Assembly (NCBI GenBank): GCA_903845065.1
Contig: CAIMWH010000037.1
Coordinates: 1-49,738, forward strand
Length of the DNA: 49,738 nt
Direction: 5' to 3'
Origin: an uncultured Rhodospirillales bacterium
GTDB taxonomy: Bacteria > Pseudomonadota > Alphaproteobacteria > Acetobacterales > Acetobacteraceae
The notes beneath the pieces are model-generated. The model saw only the letters and a program-made list of their open reading frames with translations. It was not told where the DNA came from and did no database searches. Every line of letters begins with the position of its first letter. Within the stretch, counting starts at the first letter, position 1. This document shows positions 18,280 through 28,875 of the stretch, piece after piece. The position numbers and the translations under genes are program-made.

Positions 18280-20214
18280 CTAGCCGGCCGGTGGCAATCG
18301 TATGGTGAACCGCGCGCCGCGCCCGGTGTTGGTCGCAACGATAGTCCCGCCGCTGGCCTCCAGCGCCGAGCGGCACAATGCCAGCCCCAGCCCGGTGCCC
18401 TTGCCGACCTCCTTGGTGGTGAAGAACGGATCGAACACCCGGCTCAGCACGCTGTCCGGAATGCCGCCCCCGGTGTCTTCCACGTCGATTTCGACAAACC
18501 CCGCCGTGGTGCCGTTGCTCGCCGCCACGCTGCGCCCGGTCACCGTCAGGCGCTGTTCGGCCCGGTTCTCCATCGCGTCGCGCGCATTGAGGAACAGGTT
18601 GAGCAGCACCCGCTCAAGCTGGAGCTTCTCGCACAGCACCGGCGGCAGGCTGTCCGGCAGATCGATCTTCACGATGATGCCCGCCGTCCGCAGCAGCTTG
18701 CCCACCAAATCGAGCGCCCCGGCCACCGCGGCCGATGCGGTGGTGGCCGATGTGGCATCCCCCGGCTCGCCCCGCCCGAACGCCAGCAGATGGCGCATCG
18801 TGTTGCCCAGCCGATCCGCCTGCTGCTCGATCTTCACCAGCGTGCCGCGCACCTTCTCTACCATCGGCAGGCTGTCGGCTGTTTCAAGATACACCTGCGC
18901 GGTGGCCGCCTGGGTGGCGATAGCCTGCAACGGCTGGCCGAACTCATGCGCGATGCCGGTCGCCATCTGCCCGAGGGTCGCCAGATTGTCCGAAATCAGC
19001 GCCTGCGCCCGCAGCGCCCGCTCCTCGGTGATATCCGACGTCACCCCATACACCTTCACCGCACGGGTGCTGCCATCCGCCGCCGGCGCGCTGAACGTGC
19101 ACAGCGAGGAGGTGACAAGCTGGCGCATCATCCCGTCCGGCCGCGTGATGCGGAACTCCAGCACGAGGCGGTCATGCGACGGATTGAGCAGCGCCACGTC
19201 CCGCTGCTCCATGATCTTGGCGCGGTCATCGGGATGGATCATCGCCAGGATGTCGGTGGCCGATGGCGGTGCTGCCTGCGGCTCCAGCCCATAGATCTCC
19301 CATTGCCGCGGCGACCACACCGAGACATTGCCCACCAGGTCGCGCTCGAACACGCCCTGCCCGGTGGCCGCCACCGCATGGCGAAACCGCGTCTCGCTCG
19401 CCGCCAGCGCATCCTCCACCACCCGCCGCTCGGTGACATCCATCAGCACGCCCTCGGCGCCCACCGGCCTGCCATCCGCATCGCGCCGATAGGTCACCGT
19501 CACCTGCAGATGCCGCACCGCGCCATCGGGCCGGATGATCCGGTAATGGATATCGCCGCGATCCACCGCGGCGCTGTGCCGCAGCGCTGCGAACTGCGCC
19601 GTGCGGGATTCGATATCCGCCGGATGGGTGAGGGCATGCAACTCCGCATCCGCCGGCGGCGCGTCACGATGCGGCAACCCATGGATCTTCCACACCATGT
19701 TCGACCACTGCGAGGTCGGCTGCCCGAGATCGTGGTGAAACACACAGAACCTGGCCGCCTCGGCAGCCTGGCGGAACAGCGCCTCGCTGTCATGCAGCGC
19801 CATTTCCGCCGCCCGCCGCGCCTGCGCCTTGACATGCGCCCGGCGGATCACCGCGAGCAGCTCGTCCAGCACCATCGGCTTGCGCAGGAAATCGAACGCC
19901 CCCGCCCGCACCGCCTCGGCCGCACTCGCCACATTGCCATGCCCCGTCATCAGCACGACCTCGATGGCATCCGCCCCGCCCCGCGCCCGCAGGATGCGGT
20001 TGGTCAACGCCAACCCATCGATCCCCGGCATGCGGATATCGGTCAGTACCACCGTGATGGCGGGCAGGCTGGCCAGCACATCCAGCGCCTGGATGGCATT
20101 GGCTGCCGTGCTGACAACAATATCCTGCCACGACAGGAAATCGCGCAGTTCCTCCACGAGCGATGGTTCATCATCGACAACGAGAACGCGGAGGGATGAT
20201 GGCGCGTCGGGCAT
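18280..20214 (-). CDS. soluble histidine kinase with N-terminal receiver (REC, PAS, PAS, HisKA, HATPase)
   Basis: 644 residues from the ATG at 20214; a GTG immediately upstream is an alternative. The receiver has the acidic pair DD at 14-15, phospho-acceptor Asp59 (LTDIRMP), Thr90 and Lys112 (RKP). Two PAS domains follow at about 143-265 and 270-400. HisKA shows ATGIAHEFGQP with His423, where the commoner form has HELNQP; the ATPase domain has NLFLNARDA, VEDTGGGI and GTGLGLA. There are no membrane segments. A REC-first kinase next to a membrane kinase suggests that the partner phosphorylates this receiver. No DNA-binding or enzymatic output domain is present. Confidence 0.92.
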   Translation of the reverse strand: MPDAPSSLRVLVVDDEPSLVEELRDFLSWQDIVVSTAANAIQALDVLASLPAITVVLTDIRMPGIDGLALTNRILRARGGADAIEVVLMTGHGNVASAAEAVRAGAFDFLRKPMVLDELLAVIRRAHVKAQARRAAEMALHDSEALFRQAAEAARFCVFHHDLGQPTSQWSNMVWKIHGLPHRDAPPADAELHALTHPADIESRTAQFAALRHSAAVDRGDIHYRIIRPDGAVRHLQVTVTYRRDADGRPVGAEGVLMDVTERRVVEDALAASETRFRHAVAATGQGVFERDLVGNVSVWSPRQWEIYGLEPQAAPPSATDILAMIHPDDRAKIMEQRDVALLNPSHDRLVLEFRITRPDGMMRQLVTSSLCTFSAPAADGSTRAVKVYGVTSDITEERALRAQALISDNLATLGQMATGIAHEFGQPLQAIATQAATAQVYLETADSLPMVEKVRGTLVKIEQQADRLGNTMRHLLAFGRGEPGDATSATTASAAVAGALDLVGKLLRTAGIIVKIDLPDSLPPVLCEKLQLERVLLNLFLNARDAMENRAEQRLTVTGRSVAASNGTTAGFVEIDVEDTGGGIPDSVLSRVFDPFFTTKEVGKGTGLGLALCRSALEASGGTIVATNTGRGARFTIRLPPAG

Positions 20215-20217
20215 CAC

Positions 20218-20367
20218 GCTTGATCTGCTCTAGGAATGTTCGTGGCCAAGGCTTATTCAATCTGTAAAGCGAACCTCATTCTTCTAGGGCAAGCATCACG
20301 GATAGTCGATGGCGCCGATCGTTGCGCGGCATCCCTGCGATCAATAACCCTACGGAAGATACCGCGC
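20218..20367 (-). promoter_or_regulatory. AT-richer leader of the kinase pair
   Basis: 150 bp between the carboxyltransferase stop and the kinase start, clearly lower in GC than its surroundings. No dyad or convincing promoter could be picked; it presumably holds the promoter of the two kinase genes. No open frame of interest. Confidence 0.35.
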
Positions 20368-21921
20368 CTACGGCAGGTATGGCATCGCCGGCACGCCCAC
20401 CTGCTGCGCCAGCAGGCGCTGCGCGTCATGCACGAACTCCACCAGATGCCGCCGGGTGCTGCGCGGATCGATGATATCCTGCCCGGTGGCCTCCGCGGTC
20501 AGGAACGGGGAGGCGAGGGCCTGCAACCGCGCCTCGATCTCCGCCTTCTTGGCCTGAGGGTCCGCCGCGCTCTCGATCTCCCGCCGATACGCCGCCGCCA
20601 CCCCCCCGGTGATATGCATCGACCCCCAGTTCGCCGACGGCCAGGCAAACCGGCGGAACATCCCGGACGGCCGGTGGTGGCACTGCCCGGCCACCCCATA
20701 CAGCTTGCCGATCACCACCGTCGCCCACGGCATCCGGCTCAGGCACACCTGGGACACCAGCCGCGCCCCCGCCCGCTCGATCCCCGCCCGCTCGGACTCC
20801 GGCCCCACCATGAACCCCGGCTCATCCGCCAACGAAATCAGCGGCAAATGGAACGTGTCGGCCAACTGCATCAACCGCAGCACCTTCGCCCCGCCGGCCA
20901 CATCGGTGGACCCGCCATTATGCCGCGGATTATTGGCCATGATCGCCACCGGAAACCCGTCGATCCGCGCCAGCCCGGTAATCCGCGCCCGCCCATACAG
21001 CGGCGCGATCTCGAAGAACGAGCCCCGATCCACGATATGGTTCAACAGCTTGCGCGCATCATAAACCTGCCGCCGATTGCGCGGCACGATCGACAGCAGC
21101 GCCTCCTCCGCCCGCCCCGGATCATCCGTCACCGTCCCGCGCGGCGCCATCTCATGCACACTGGACGGCAGATACGACAGGAACCGCCGGATCTGCCCGA
21201 ACGCGTCCTCCTCCGTCTCGGCAAGGTTGTCGATGCAGCCGCTGATGCGGGTATGGATATGGTCCCCGCCCAGTTCCTCCTTGGTGATATCCAGCCCCAG
21301 CGCCGCCTTCACCACCGGCGGCCCGCCCGGGAAAATCTGGCTGATCCCCTTCACCATCACGCTGAAATGCGCCAGGCACGCATTGATCGCCGGCAACCCA
21401 GCCACCGACCCCAACACGGCGGACACCGTCGGCACCAGCGACAACGCCCGCACCTCATGCACCGTGAACGCATTGCCATCGGGCAGATACGTCCGCCCAT
21501 ATTCCTCGAACGTCCGCACCGACCCGCCGGATGCATCAAGCAGCCGCACATAGGGCAACTGCCACTCCAACGCCCGTTGCGTCGCCGACAACTCCTGCCC
21601 CATCCCCCCGCGCCGCCCGCCCGAACCGCCCCGCACGGTGAAATCTCCGGCGTTCACCACCACCTTGCGGCCATCGAGCCGCATGGTGCCCTCCACCGAG
21701 CCCTTGGGGATGAACCCGGTGAGTTCAGTGCCCTCATAGCTGCCGGTGCCGGTCAGCCCCATGAATTCGTTGAAACTACCCGGGTCCGCGATGGCGCCGA
21801 TGCGTTCGCGCGCCGTCAACTTGCCCTGCCGCCGCTGCCGGGCAATGCCCTCGGCCCCGCCCATCCCCTCGGCCAGTTCCTGGCGCCGATTGCGTTCGTC
21901 GAGTTCTTTCTGCCAGGACAT
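20368..21921 (-). CDS. acyl-CoA carboxylase carboxyltransferase subunit
   Basis: 517 residues of the PccB/MccB/AccD5-type carboxyltransferase, both crotonase-like halves present: RQGKLTARERI near the N-terminus, FTVRGGSGG in the N-half oxyanion region, then ANNPRHNGGSTDVAGG and YGVAGQ in the C-half. The family transfers CO2 from biotin to an acyl-CoA. The ATG at 21921 has a strong GGAGGGAGAG site. It has neither biotin carboxylase nor carrier domain, and no such gene is beside it. It is divergent from the ABC importer, sharing an intergenic region with the TTGTCGACAA palindrome. Substrate not deducible. Confidence 0.92.
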   Translation of the reverse strand: MSWQKELDERNRRQELAEGMGGAEGIARQRRQGKLTARERIGAIADPGSFNEFMGLTGTGSYEGTELTGFIPKGSVEGTMRLDGRKVVVNAGDFTVRGGSGGRRGGMGQELSATQRALEWQLPYVRLLDASGGSVRTFEEYGRTYLPDGNAFTVHEVRALSLVPTVSAVLGSVAGLPAINACLAHFSVMVKGISQIFPGGPPVVKAALGLDITKEELGGDHIHTRISGCIDNLAETEEDAFGQIRRFLSYLPSSVHEMAPRGTVTDDPGRAEEALLSIVPRNRRQVYDARKLLNHIVDRGSFFEIAPLYGRARITGLARIDGFPVAIMANNPRHNGGSTDVAGGAKVLRLMQLADTFHLPLISLADEPGFMVGPESERAGIERAGARLVSQVCLSRMPWATVVIGKLYGVAGQCHHRPSGMFRRFAWPSANWGSMHITGGVAAAYRREIESAADPQAKKAEIEARLQALASPFLTAEATGQDIIDPRSTRRHLVEFVHDAQRLLAQQVGVPAMPYLP

Positions 21922-21957
21922 ATCGCTCTCCCTCCGCCGCGGCGTTGACCGCCCGAT

Positions 21958-21983
21958 GCTATTGTCGACAAACGCCACTTGAC
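21958..21983 (+). promoter_or_regulatory. predicted GntR operator plus -35 box, importer side
   Basis: CTATTGTCGACAA (21959-21971) contains the perfect 10-bp palindrome TTGTCGACAA (21962-21971). Seven bases later comes TTGAC (21979-21983), a -35-like box facing the importer operon that starts at 22074. The same arrangement, with identical spacing and flank, occurs at 33406-33429 on the other strand, facing the thiolase-like operon. TTGTnnACAA-type dyads are typical of GntR/FCD regulators. No good -10 was recognised. Confidence 0.65.
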
Positions 21984-22073
21984 GCTCCGTTGCGGCGGCA
22001 CGCAAGCTTCCCTCCCAGCGACCGGCCGCGGCCACGTCCGTGGCACAATGGAGCCGGCGCGGAGGATGCGAAC

Positions 22074-23657
22074 ATGGCAAACAGCAACGCATTTCGGCGT
22101 CGAACCCTGGTGAAAAGCGCCGTGCTCGGCGCGGGCTCCACCGTGCTGCTGGCACGGCACGGCCGCGCTGCCGCCGACAAGCCGCAATATGGCGGCAAGC
22201 TGCGGGTCGCCTACCAACTCGCCCCCGGCGCCCTCGATCCCGTGGTGGGCCGCTCCGGCGGCGATGCCTACTACTGGCGCCAGTTCTGCGACCAGCTCGT
22301 CGATGCCGACCCTGCCCTCAAACCCCGCGCCGAAACCTCGCTGGCCGAATCCTGGGACGTGTCGGACCCCAAATCCGTCACCCTGAAACTCCGCAAGGGC
22401 GTCCTCTTCCATGACGGCACCCCCTTCGATGCCGCCGCGGTGAAATTCAACATCGAACGCCTGCTCGATCCCGCCACCAAGGCCACCCCCCGCGCCGCCT
22501 TCACCGCGGTCGAAAGTGTCGAGGCGGTGGACGAACACCTCGTCCGCTTCCGCCTCAAGCGCCCCTGGGGCTCGGTCCTCAGCACCCTGGCCGATCGCGG
22601 CGGCGCCATGAACTCCCCCACCGCGGTGAAGGCCCTCGGCGCCGACTACGCCTTCAAGCCGGTCTCCACCGGCCCTTTCAAGGTCGCCGAATTCGTCAGC
22701 GGCAGCCATGTCCGCTTCGTCCGCAACGAAAAATACTGGGGCCGCGACGGGGACGGCAACCCGCTGCCCTACCTCGATGAAATCGTCATGAACATCATGG
22801 CGGACCCCACCGTGCAGGTCTCGGCCCTGAAAGCCGGCGATACCGACCTTGTCTACCTCCCCGTCCGCGATGTCGGCGGCTTCCTCGACAACCCGAAATA
22901 TAACGTCGAGACCTTCCAGGGCGGCGGCGTGGTCTTCACCCTGTCCTTCAACCAGGCCAAGCCGCCGATGGACAACCAGAACCTGCGCCTCGCCGTGGCG
23001 CACGCCATCAACCCCGAGGCCATCGTCAAGGCGGTCCATTTCGGCCGCGCCATCGTCGCCAAAGGCGGCATGTGGCCCACCGGCTCCTGGGCCTATGACC
23101 CCACGGTCGCCCGCCCGTCCTACAACGTCGCCAAGGCCAAGGCCCTCCTCGCCGCCGGCGGCAAGCCCGGCGGCTTCGAGATGGACGCCCTGATGTGGCC
23201 GAGCGAGGTCAACACCCCCACCGCCGAAATCGTCCGCGCCCAGCTCGGCGCCATCGGCATCAAGCTCAACCTAAAGGTCGCCGAAGTCACCGTCGCCACC
23301 GAGAAATTCTACTACGGCCAGGAAGCCCCGCTGTTCCTCACCTCCTGGAGCCGCTACCCGGAGCCCGACTGGAACGCCTCGCTGATCTACCGCTCCGATG
23401 GCTACTACAACGCCGGCAAGGTGAAAAACGCCGCCCTCGACGCCCTGATCGACGAAGGCGCCGCCACCGTCGATCTCGAAAAGCGCAAGGTGATCTACCG
23501 CAAGGTCGATGAAATCGTCCTCGGCGAGGCCCTCATGGTGCCCGAGATCTACGGCATCACCTACGCCGCCGCCGCCAAGCACGTCATGGGGCTCGATCAG
23601 GTGTTCGGCTGGGACGCCAAGATGTACCTCCACCGCATGTGGCTGAAAAAGGTCTGA
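22074..23657 (+). CDS. ABC transporter substrate-binding protein, family 5 (peptide/nickel type)
   Basis: 527 residues from the ATG at 22074, which has a GGAGGATG site. The N-terminus (NAFRRRTLVKSAVLGAGS) is Tat-like, with cleavage expected near residue 33. The body is a standard SBP_bac_5 protein: LAESWDVSDPKSVTLKLRKGV-type region near 105-125, PVSTGPFKV near 200 and KYWGRDGDGNPLPYLDEI near 222-240. It should bind an oligopeptide-like or other amphipathic solute in the periplasm and deliver it to the two permeases downstream. A predicted GntR operator lies upstream. Substrate unknown. Confidence 0.93.
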   Translation: MANSNAFRRRTLVKSAVLGAGSTVLLARHGRAAADKPQYGGKLRVAYQLAPGALDPVVGRSGGDAYYWRQFCDQLVDADPALKPRAETSLAESWDVSDPKSVTLKLRKGVLFHDGTPFDAAAVKFNIERLLDPATKATPRAAFTAVESVEAVDEHLVRFRLKRPWGSVLSTLADRGGAMNSPTAVKALGADYAFKPVSTGPFKVAEFVSGSHVRFVRNEKYWGRDGDGNPLPYLDEIVMNIMADPTVQVSALKAGDTDLVYLPVRDVGGFLDNPKYNVETFQGGGVVFTLSFNQAKPPMDNQNLRLAVAHAINPEAIVKAVHFGRAIVAKGGMWPTGSWAYDPTVARPSYNVAKAKALLAAGGKPGGFEMDALMWPSEVNTPTAEIVRAQLGAIGIKLNLKVAEVTVATEKFYYGQEAPLFLTSWSRYPEPDWNASLIYRSDGYYNAGKVKNAALDALIDEGAATVDLEKRKVIYRKVDEIVLGEALMVPEIYGITYAAAAKHVMGLDQVFGWDAKMYLHRMWLKKV

Positions 23658-23669
23658 CGGCACCCCGCG

Positions 23670-24612
<943 letters not shown>

Positions 24613-24623
<11 letters not shown>

Positions 24624-25458
24624 GGCCGACACCGCCGCCGGCCGCCTCCTGCGCGCCCCCCGCGCGATCTTCGGCGTCGCCGTCATCCTTCTCATTGCGG
24701 CGTGCGCCCTGGGTGCGGACTGGCTGATGCTGTTCGATACCGAGGACATGGATTTCGACAGCCTCCTCGTCGCCGCAAGCTGGCTCCACCCCCTCGGCAC
24801 CGACCAACTCGGCCGCGACACCCTCTCCCGCCTCATCCTCGGCTCCCAGGTCGCCATCGAGGTCAGCCTCGGCGCCGTCGGCCTCGGCGTCGCCCTCGGC
24901 GTCCCCCTCGGCCTCGCTGCCGTCACCCTGGGCGGCTGGATCGATGACGTCATCATGCGGGTGATGGATGCGGTGGTGGTATTCCCCAGCCTGCTCGTCG
25001 CCGTGGCGCTCGCCGCCGCGATGGGCAATTCGCTGGGCACCGTGGTGCTCGCCATCGGCGTCGCCAACGTCCCCTGGCTGGCTCGCCTCACCCGCAGCCA
25101 GGCCCTGGCCGTCCGCTCGCTCGATTACGTTGCCGCCGCCGAAGTCGCCGGCACCACGCCGGTGAAACTCATGCTGCGCCACATCCTGCCCAACAGCCTC
25201 GCCCCCCTCATCGTGCAATCCACCCTCGGCATGGGCTACGCCGTGCTCACCGAAGCCGCCCTCGGCTTCATCGGCGTCGGCGTCCAGCCGCCCACCCCCA
25301 CCTGGGGCAACATGCTGCAACAGGCCTTCCCCCTGCTCGACCGCCAGCCCATCCTCTCCATCGCCCCCGGCGTGGCGATCTTCCTCCTGGTCCTGGCATT
25401 CAACCTCGTCGGAGACGCCCTGCGCGACGCGCTCGACCCGCGGATGGGCCCCCGCTGA
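24613..25458 (+). CDS. ABC transporter permease, DppC/OppC type
   Basis: 281 residues, six helices, with the DppC features LGTDQLGRDTLSRLI near 58-72 and the EAA loop LDYVAAAEVAGTTPVKLMLRH in part near 170-190. The ATG lies inside the end of the first permease. The operon stops here: only 9 bp separate its stop from that of the convergent carboxylase, leaving no room for DppD/DppF-type ATPases, which must be supplied from another locus. Confidence 0.94.
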
Positions 25459-25467
25459 ACCCGCCGC

Positions 25468-28400
25468 TCACCACGTATCGATAAACGCGTATTTCTTCTC
25501 CGTCCGCGGCGCCACCGGTGGCAGCCGCCGCAGGCTCTGCGCGATCCAGTCCCGCGTCTCCGCCGGATCGATGATGTCATCGATCCCGCCACCCACCCCG
25601 GCATTGATCGCCTTCGCGCTGTCATAGGCCCGCGCCGTGCGCCGATCGAACTCCGCCCGCCGCTCCTCCGGGTCCGCGATCGCCGCCAACTCCTTGCGAT
25701 ACCCCAGCTTCACGGCGCCCTCGATATTCATGCCCGCGAACTCCGCCGTCGGCCACGCAACCATGAAGAACCCCACCAGCGATGACGCCCCGCACATCGC
25801 CTGCACCCCCAGCCCATACGCCTTGCGCACCACCACGCCGAACAACGGCGTCGTCATATTGGCCCCCGCGTTGAACATCCGCACCGAATGCCGCACCAGC
25901 GCCGTGCGCTCATGATCCGGCCCCACCATGATCCCCGGACAATCCATCAGGCTCAGCACCGGGATATCGAACGCGTCGCACAAATGCAGGAACCGCGCCC
26001 CCTTGTCCGCCCCGTCCGAATCAATCGCCCCGGCCAGGTGATGCGGATTATTGGCAATCACCCCCATCGGCCGCCCCTCCACCCGGATGAACGCGGTGAT
26101 CACCCCCACCCCGAACCGCCGGCGCACCTCCAGCACGCTGTCCTTGTCCGCGATGGTGTCGATGATCTCCCGCATATCGTACAGCCGCAGCCGGTTCTCC
26201 GGCACCACATGGCGCAGCCCACGCTGATCCGCCGCCTCCCACGTCGCCACAGGCCCCTGGAAATACGAGAGATACTTCTTCGCGACCCGAACCGCCTCCG
26301 CCTCATCCTTCACCAGGATATCCACCACCCCGTTCGGCACCTGGAACGCCATCGGCCCGACCTCCTCGGGCGTATAGATCCCAAGCCCACCCCCCTCGAT
26401 CATGGCCGGCCCCCCCATCGCCAGCGTGGAGCCCTCCGTCGCGATGATCACATCCGAACACGCCACCAGCGCGGTATTCCCCGCGAAACACCGCCCGTTC
26501 ACGATGGCGATCAACGGCACCAGGCCCGACAGCTTGGAATACTGGGTGAAGGTATCGGTATCGAACGCCACGCGCGGCCCGTTGTTGTCATCCCCCGGCC
26601 GCCCCCCGCCGCCCTCGCCGAACAGGATCACCGGCAGCCGGAACCGCTGCGCCAGGTCGAACATGCGGTCCTGCTTGTAGTGGTTCCGCCGCCCCTGCGT
26701 CCCCGCCAGCACCGTGTAGTCGTAGTGCACGATCGCCGCGCGAGACCGTGTATCGTCGAACAAGTCGCCGTTGATGGCGCACGTCCCCGCCACCACCCCA
26801 TCGGCCGGCGTATCGCGCCGCAGCGTATCGAGGTCATGCCGCTGGTGCTGCATCGCCACGATCTGCGGCCAGTACTCCTTGAACGTGCCGGGGTCCGCCA
26901 GTTCCGCGATATTCTCGCGCGGCATCCGCCCGCCGCGCGCATGCCGCTTGGCCACCACCTCGGGCCGATTGGCATCCAGCGTGAACGCATGCCGATCGAT
27001 CACCAACTGCAAATCCGGCCGGATGAAATCCGGATCGGGCGCCGCCTCCGCCGCGATCGCCCCACCCGCCACCTCCGCCGCCGCGATGAACACGATGGGA
27101 TACCCCTCGCGCACCACATCCCCCGCCGCCATCGTCACCGCCCGCACAATCCCGCTCAACGGCGCCGCGATGACATGCTCCATCTTCATCGCCTCGACGA
27201 TGGCCAGCGCCTGCCCCTGCCGCACCTGGTCCCCCACCGCCGCGTTGAGGCTGACGATGGTGCCCTGGATCGGCGCCGGAACCCCCGTCGTCCCATCCGG
27301 GCCCTGCTGCGGCGTGCCCACCGCCACCGCCGCCGGCTGCTCGGCCTTCACCTGCGCATCATGCGCGAACAACGCCAGCGGATCGCGGCTGCTCACCCGC
27401 GCCCCGGCAAACCCGCCCTCCGCCATCGCTGGTCCGGCGCTCGGCGCCACAAACCGCGCCCGCCGCTCAACCGGCACCGCCAGCGCCTTCAGGTTGTCAT
27501 CCACCCACCGCGTATGCACCGCGCTCCCGGCGAAATCCGCATGCCCGAGCAGATTGAGCAGGAACGGAATATTCGTCCCCACCCCCTCCAGCCGAAACTC
27601 CGCCAAAGCCCGCGCCGTCTTGGCGGTAGCGGCGGCAAAATCCGGCGCCCGGCAAATCACCTTGGCCAGCAGTGAATCAAACGAATTGGAGGTCTTGTAC
27701 CCCGCATACCCGAACCCATCCGTCCGCACCCCCGGCCCGTTCGGCGCCTCGTACACCGCTAGCGTCCCCCCCGCCGGCCGAAACGACCCATCCGCCCGCA
27801 GCGTCTCCAGGTTCACCCGCGCCTGGATCGCAAATCCCCGCGCCGGCACCGGCCCATCCAGCCCAAGCTCCGCCAGGCTCGCCCCCGCCGCCAGCCGCAG
27901 CTGCGCCTGCACCAGGTCCACCCCGGTGACCTCCTCCGTCACCGTATGCTCCACCTGCAACCGCGCATTGGCCTCGATGAACACGAACGGCGCCACCCCC
28001 GCCCGGCCGGACACATCCACCAGGAACTCGAACGTGCCGAGATTGCTGTAGCCGACATGCCGCGCGAACCGCACCGCCGCCGCCACAATCTCCCCCCGCA
28101 TCCCCGCATCCAGCCCCGGCGCCGGCGCTATCTCCACCACCTTCTGGAACCGCCGCTGCGCGCTGCACTCCCGCTCCCCAAGCTCCGCAATCCCCCCCGC
28201 GCGATCCCCCAGGATCTGCACCTCGATATGCCGGGCGCGCGGAATGAACGCCTCCACATAAACATCCCCCCGCCCGAACGCCGCCAACGCCTCGGACTGG
28301 CAACGCTTGAACGCCGGCTCGATCTCGCCCGCTGCCAGCACCGCCCGCGTCCCCCGCCCGCCGCCCCCGGCCACCGCCTTGATGATCATCGCGCCGCCCT

Positions 28401-28854
28401 CGCCCAGCGCGGCAAAGAAGTCCCGCGCCTCGTCCAGGCTCACCGCATGATCCAGCCCGCGAATGGTCGGCACCCCCGCCGCATGCGCCGCCTCCCGCGC
28501 CCGCGCCTTGTCGCCGAACAAATCCAGATGCGCCGGATCGGGCCCGACAAACAAAATCCCCGCCGCCGCACAGGCCCGCGCGAAATCCGCCCGCTCGGCC
28601 AGGAACCCATAGCCCGGATGGATCGCATCCGCCCCGCTCGCACGCGCCGCCGCGATCAACGCCTCCGCCGACAAATACGCCGCCGGCCCCGCCCCCTTCA
28701 GCCCAAACGCCTCATCTGCCACCTGCGCGTGCAGGCTGCTCGCATCATCCTCGGAAAACACCGCCACGCTCGGAATACCCAGCCCGGCCGCCGCGCGGGC
28801 AATGCGGATGGCGATCTCGCCACGATTGGCGATCAGCAGTTTCGTCAGGGCCAT
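25468..28854 (-). CDS. single-chain acyl-CoA carboxylase (BC-BCCP-CT fusion)
   Basis: 1128 residues holding a whole biotin-dependent carboxylase. Biotin carboxylase at about 4-450: LLIANRGEIAIRI, HPGYGFLAE at 79-87, the ATP-grasp loop GGGGRGTR near 163-170, and RLQVEHTVTEEVTGVDL near 298-314. The biotin carrier domain at about 525-592 has EAMKMEH with Lys557. Carboxyltransferase at about 625-1110 has NGRCFAGN, MIEGGGLG and ANNPHHLAGAIDSDGADK. Single-chain carboxylases of this kind include the long-chain acyl-CoA carboxylases of mycobacteria and Rhodopseudomonas; whether this one shares that substrate is open. Fourth gene of the thiolase-like operon, 21 bp after the CoA transferase. Confidence 0.94.
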   Translation of the reverse strand: MALTKLLIANRGEIAIRIARAAAGLGIPSVAVFSEDDASSLHAQVADEAFGLKGAGPAAYLSAEALIAAARASGADAIHPGYGFLAERADFARACAAAGILFVGPDPAHLDLFGDKARAREAAHAAGVPTIRGLDHAVSLDEARDFFAALGEGGAMIIKAVAGGGGRGTRAVLAAGEIEPAFKRCQSEALAAFGRGDVYVEAFIPRARHIEVQILGDRAGGIAELGERECSAQRRFQKVVEIAPAPGLDAGMRGEIVAAAVRFARHVGYSNLGTFEFLVDVSGRAGVAPFVFIEANARLQVEHTVTEEVTGVDLVQAQLRLAAGASLAELGLDGPVPARGFAIQARVNLETLRADGSFRPAGGTLAVYEAPNGPGVRTDGFGYAGYKTSNSFDSLLAKVICRAPDFAAATAKTARALAEFRLEGVGTNIPFLLNLLGHADFAGSAVHTRWVDDNLKALAVPVERRARFVAPSAGPAMAEGGFAGARVSSRDPLALFAHDAQVKAEQPAAVAVGTPQQGPDGTTGVPAPIQGTIVSLNAAVGDQVRQGQALAIVEAMKMEHVIAAPLSGIVRAVTMAAGDVVREGYPIVFIAAAEVAGGAIAAEAAPDPDFIRPDLQLVIDRHAFTLDANRPEVVAKRHARGGRMPRENIAELADPGTFKEYWPQIVAMQHQRHDLDTLRRDTPADGVVAGTCAINGDLFDDTRSRAAIVHYDYTVLAGTQGRRNHYKQDRMFDLAQRFRLPVILFGEGGGGRPGDDNNGPRVAFDTDTFTQYSKLSGLVPLIAIVNGRCFAGNTALVACSDVIIATEGSTLAMGGPAMIEGGGLGIYTPEEVGPMAFQVPNGVVDILVKDEAEAVRVAKKYLSYFQGPVATWEAADQRGLRHVVPENRLRLYDMREIIDTIADKDSVLEVRRRFGVGVITAFIRVEGRPMGVIANNPHHLAGAIDSDGADKGARFLHLCDAFDIPVLSLMDCPGIMVGPDHERTALVRHSVRMFNAGANMTTPLFGVVVRKAYGLGVQAMCGASSLVGFFMVAWPTAEFAGMNIEGAVKLGYRKELAAIADPEERRAEFDRRTARAYDSAKAINAGVGGGIDDIIDPAETRDWIAQSLRRLPPVAPRTEKKYAFIDTW

Positions 28855-28875
28855 GATGGGGTTTCCGTGCGCCGC

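Noticed and set aside
20236-21948. 570-codon plus-strand frame opposite the carboxyltransferase
   Set aside because: Arg/His/Pro-rich shadow; the minus strand encodes a complete carboxyltransferase with conserved motifs.
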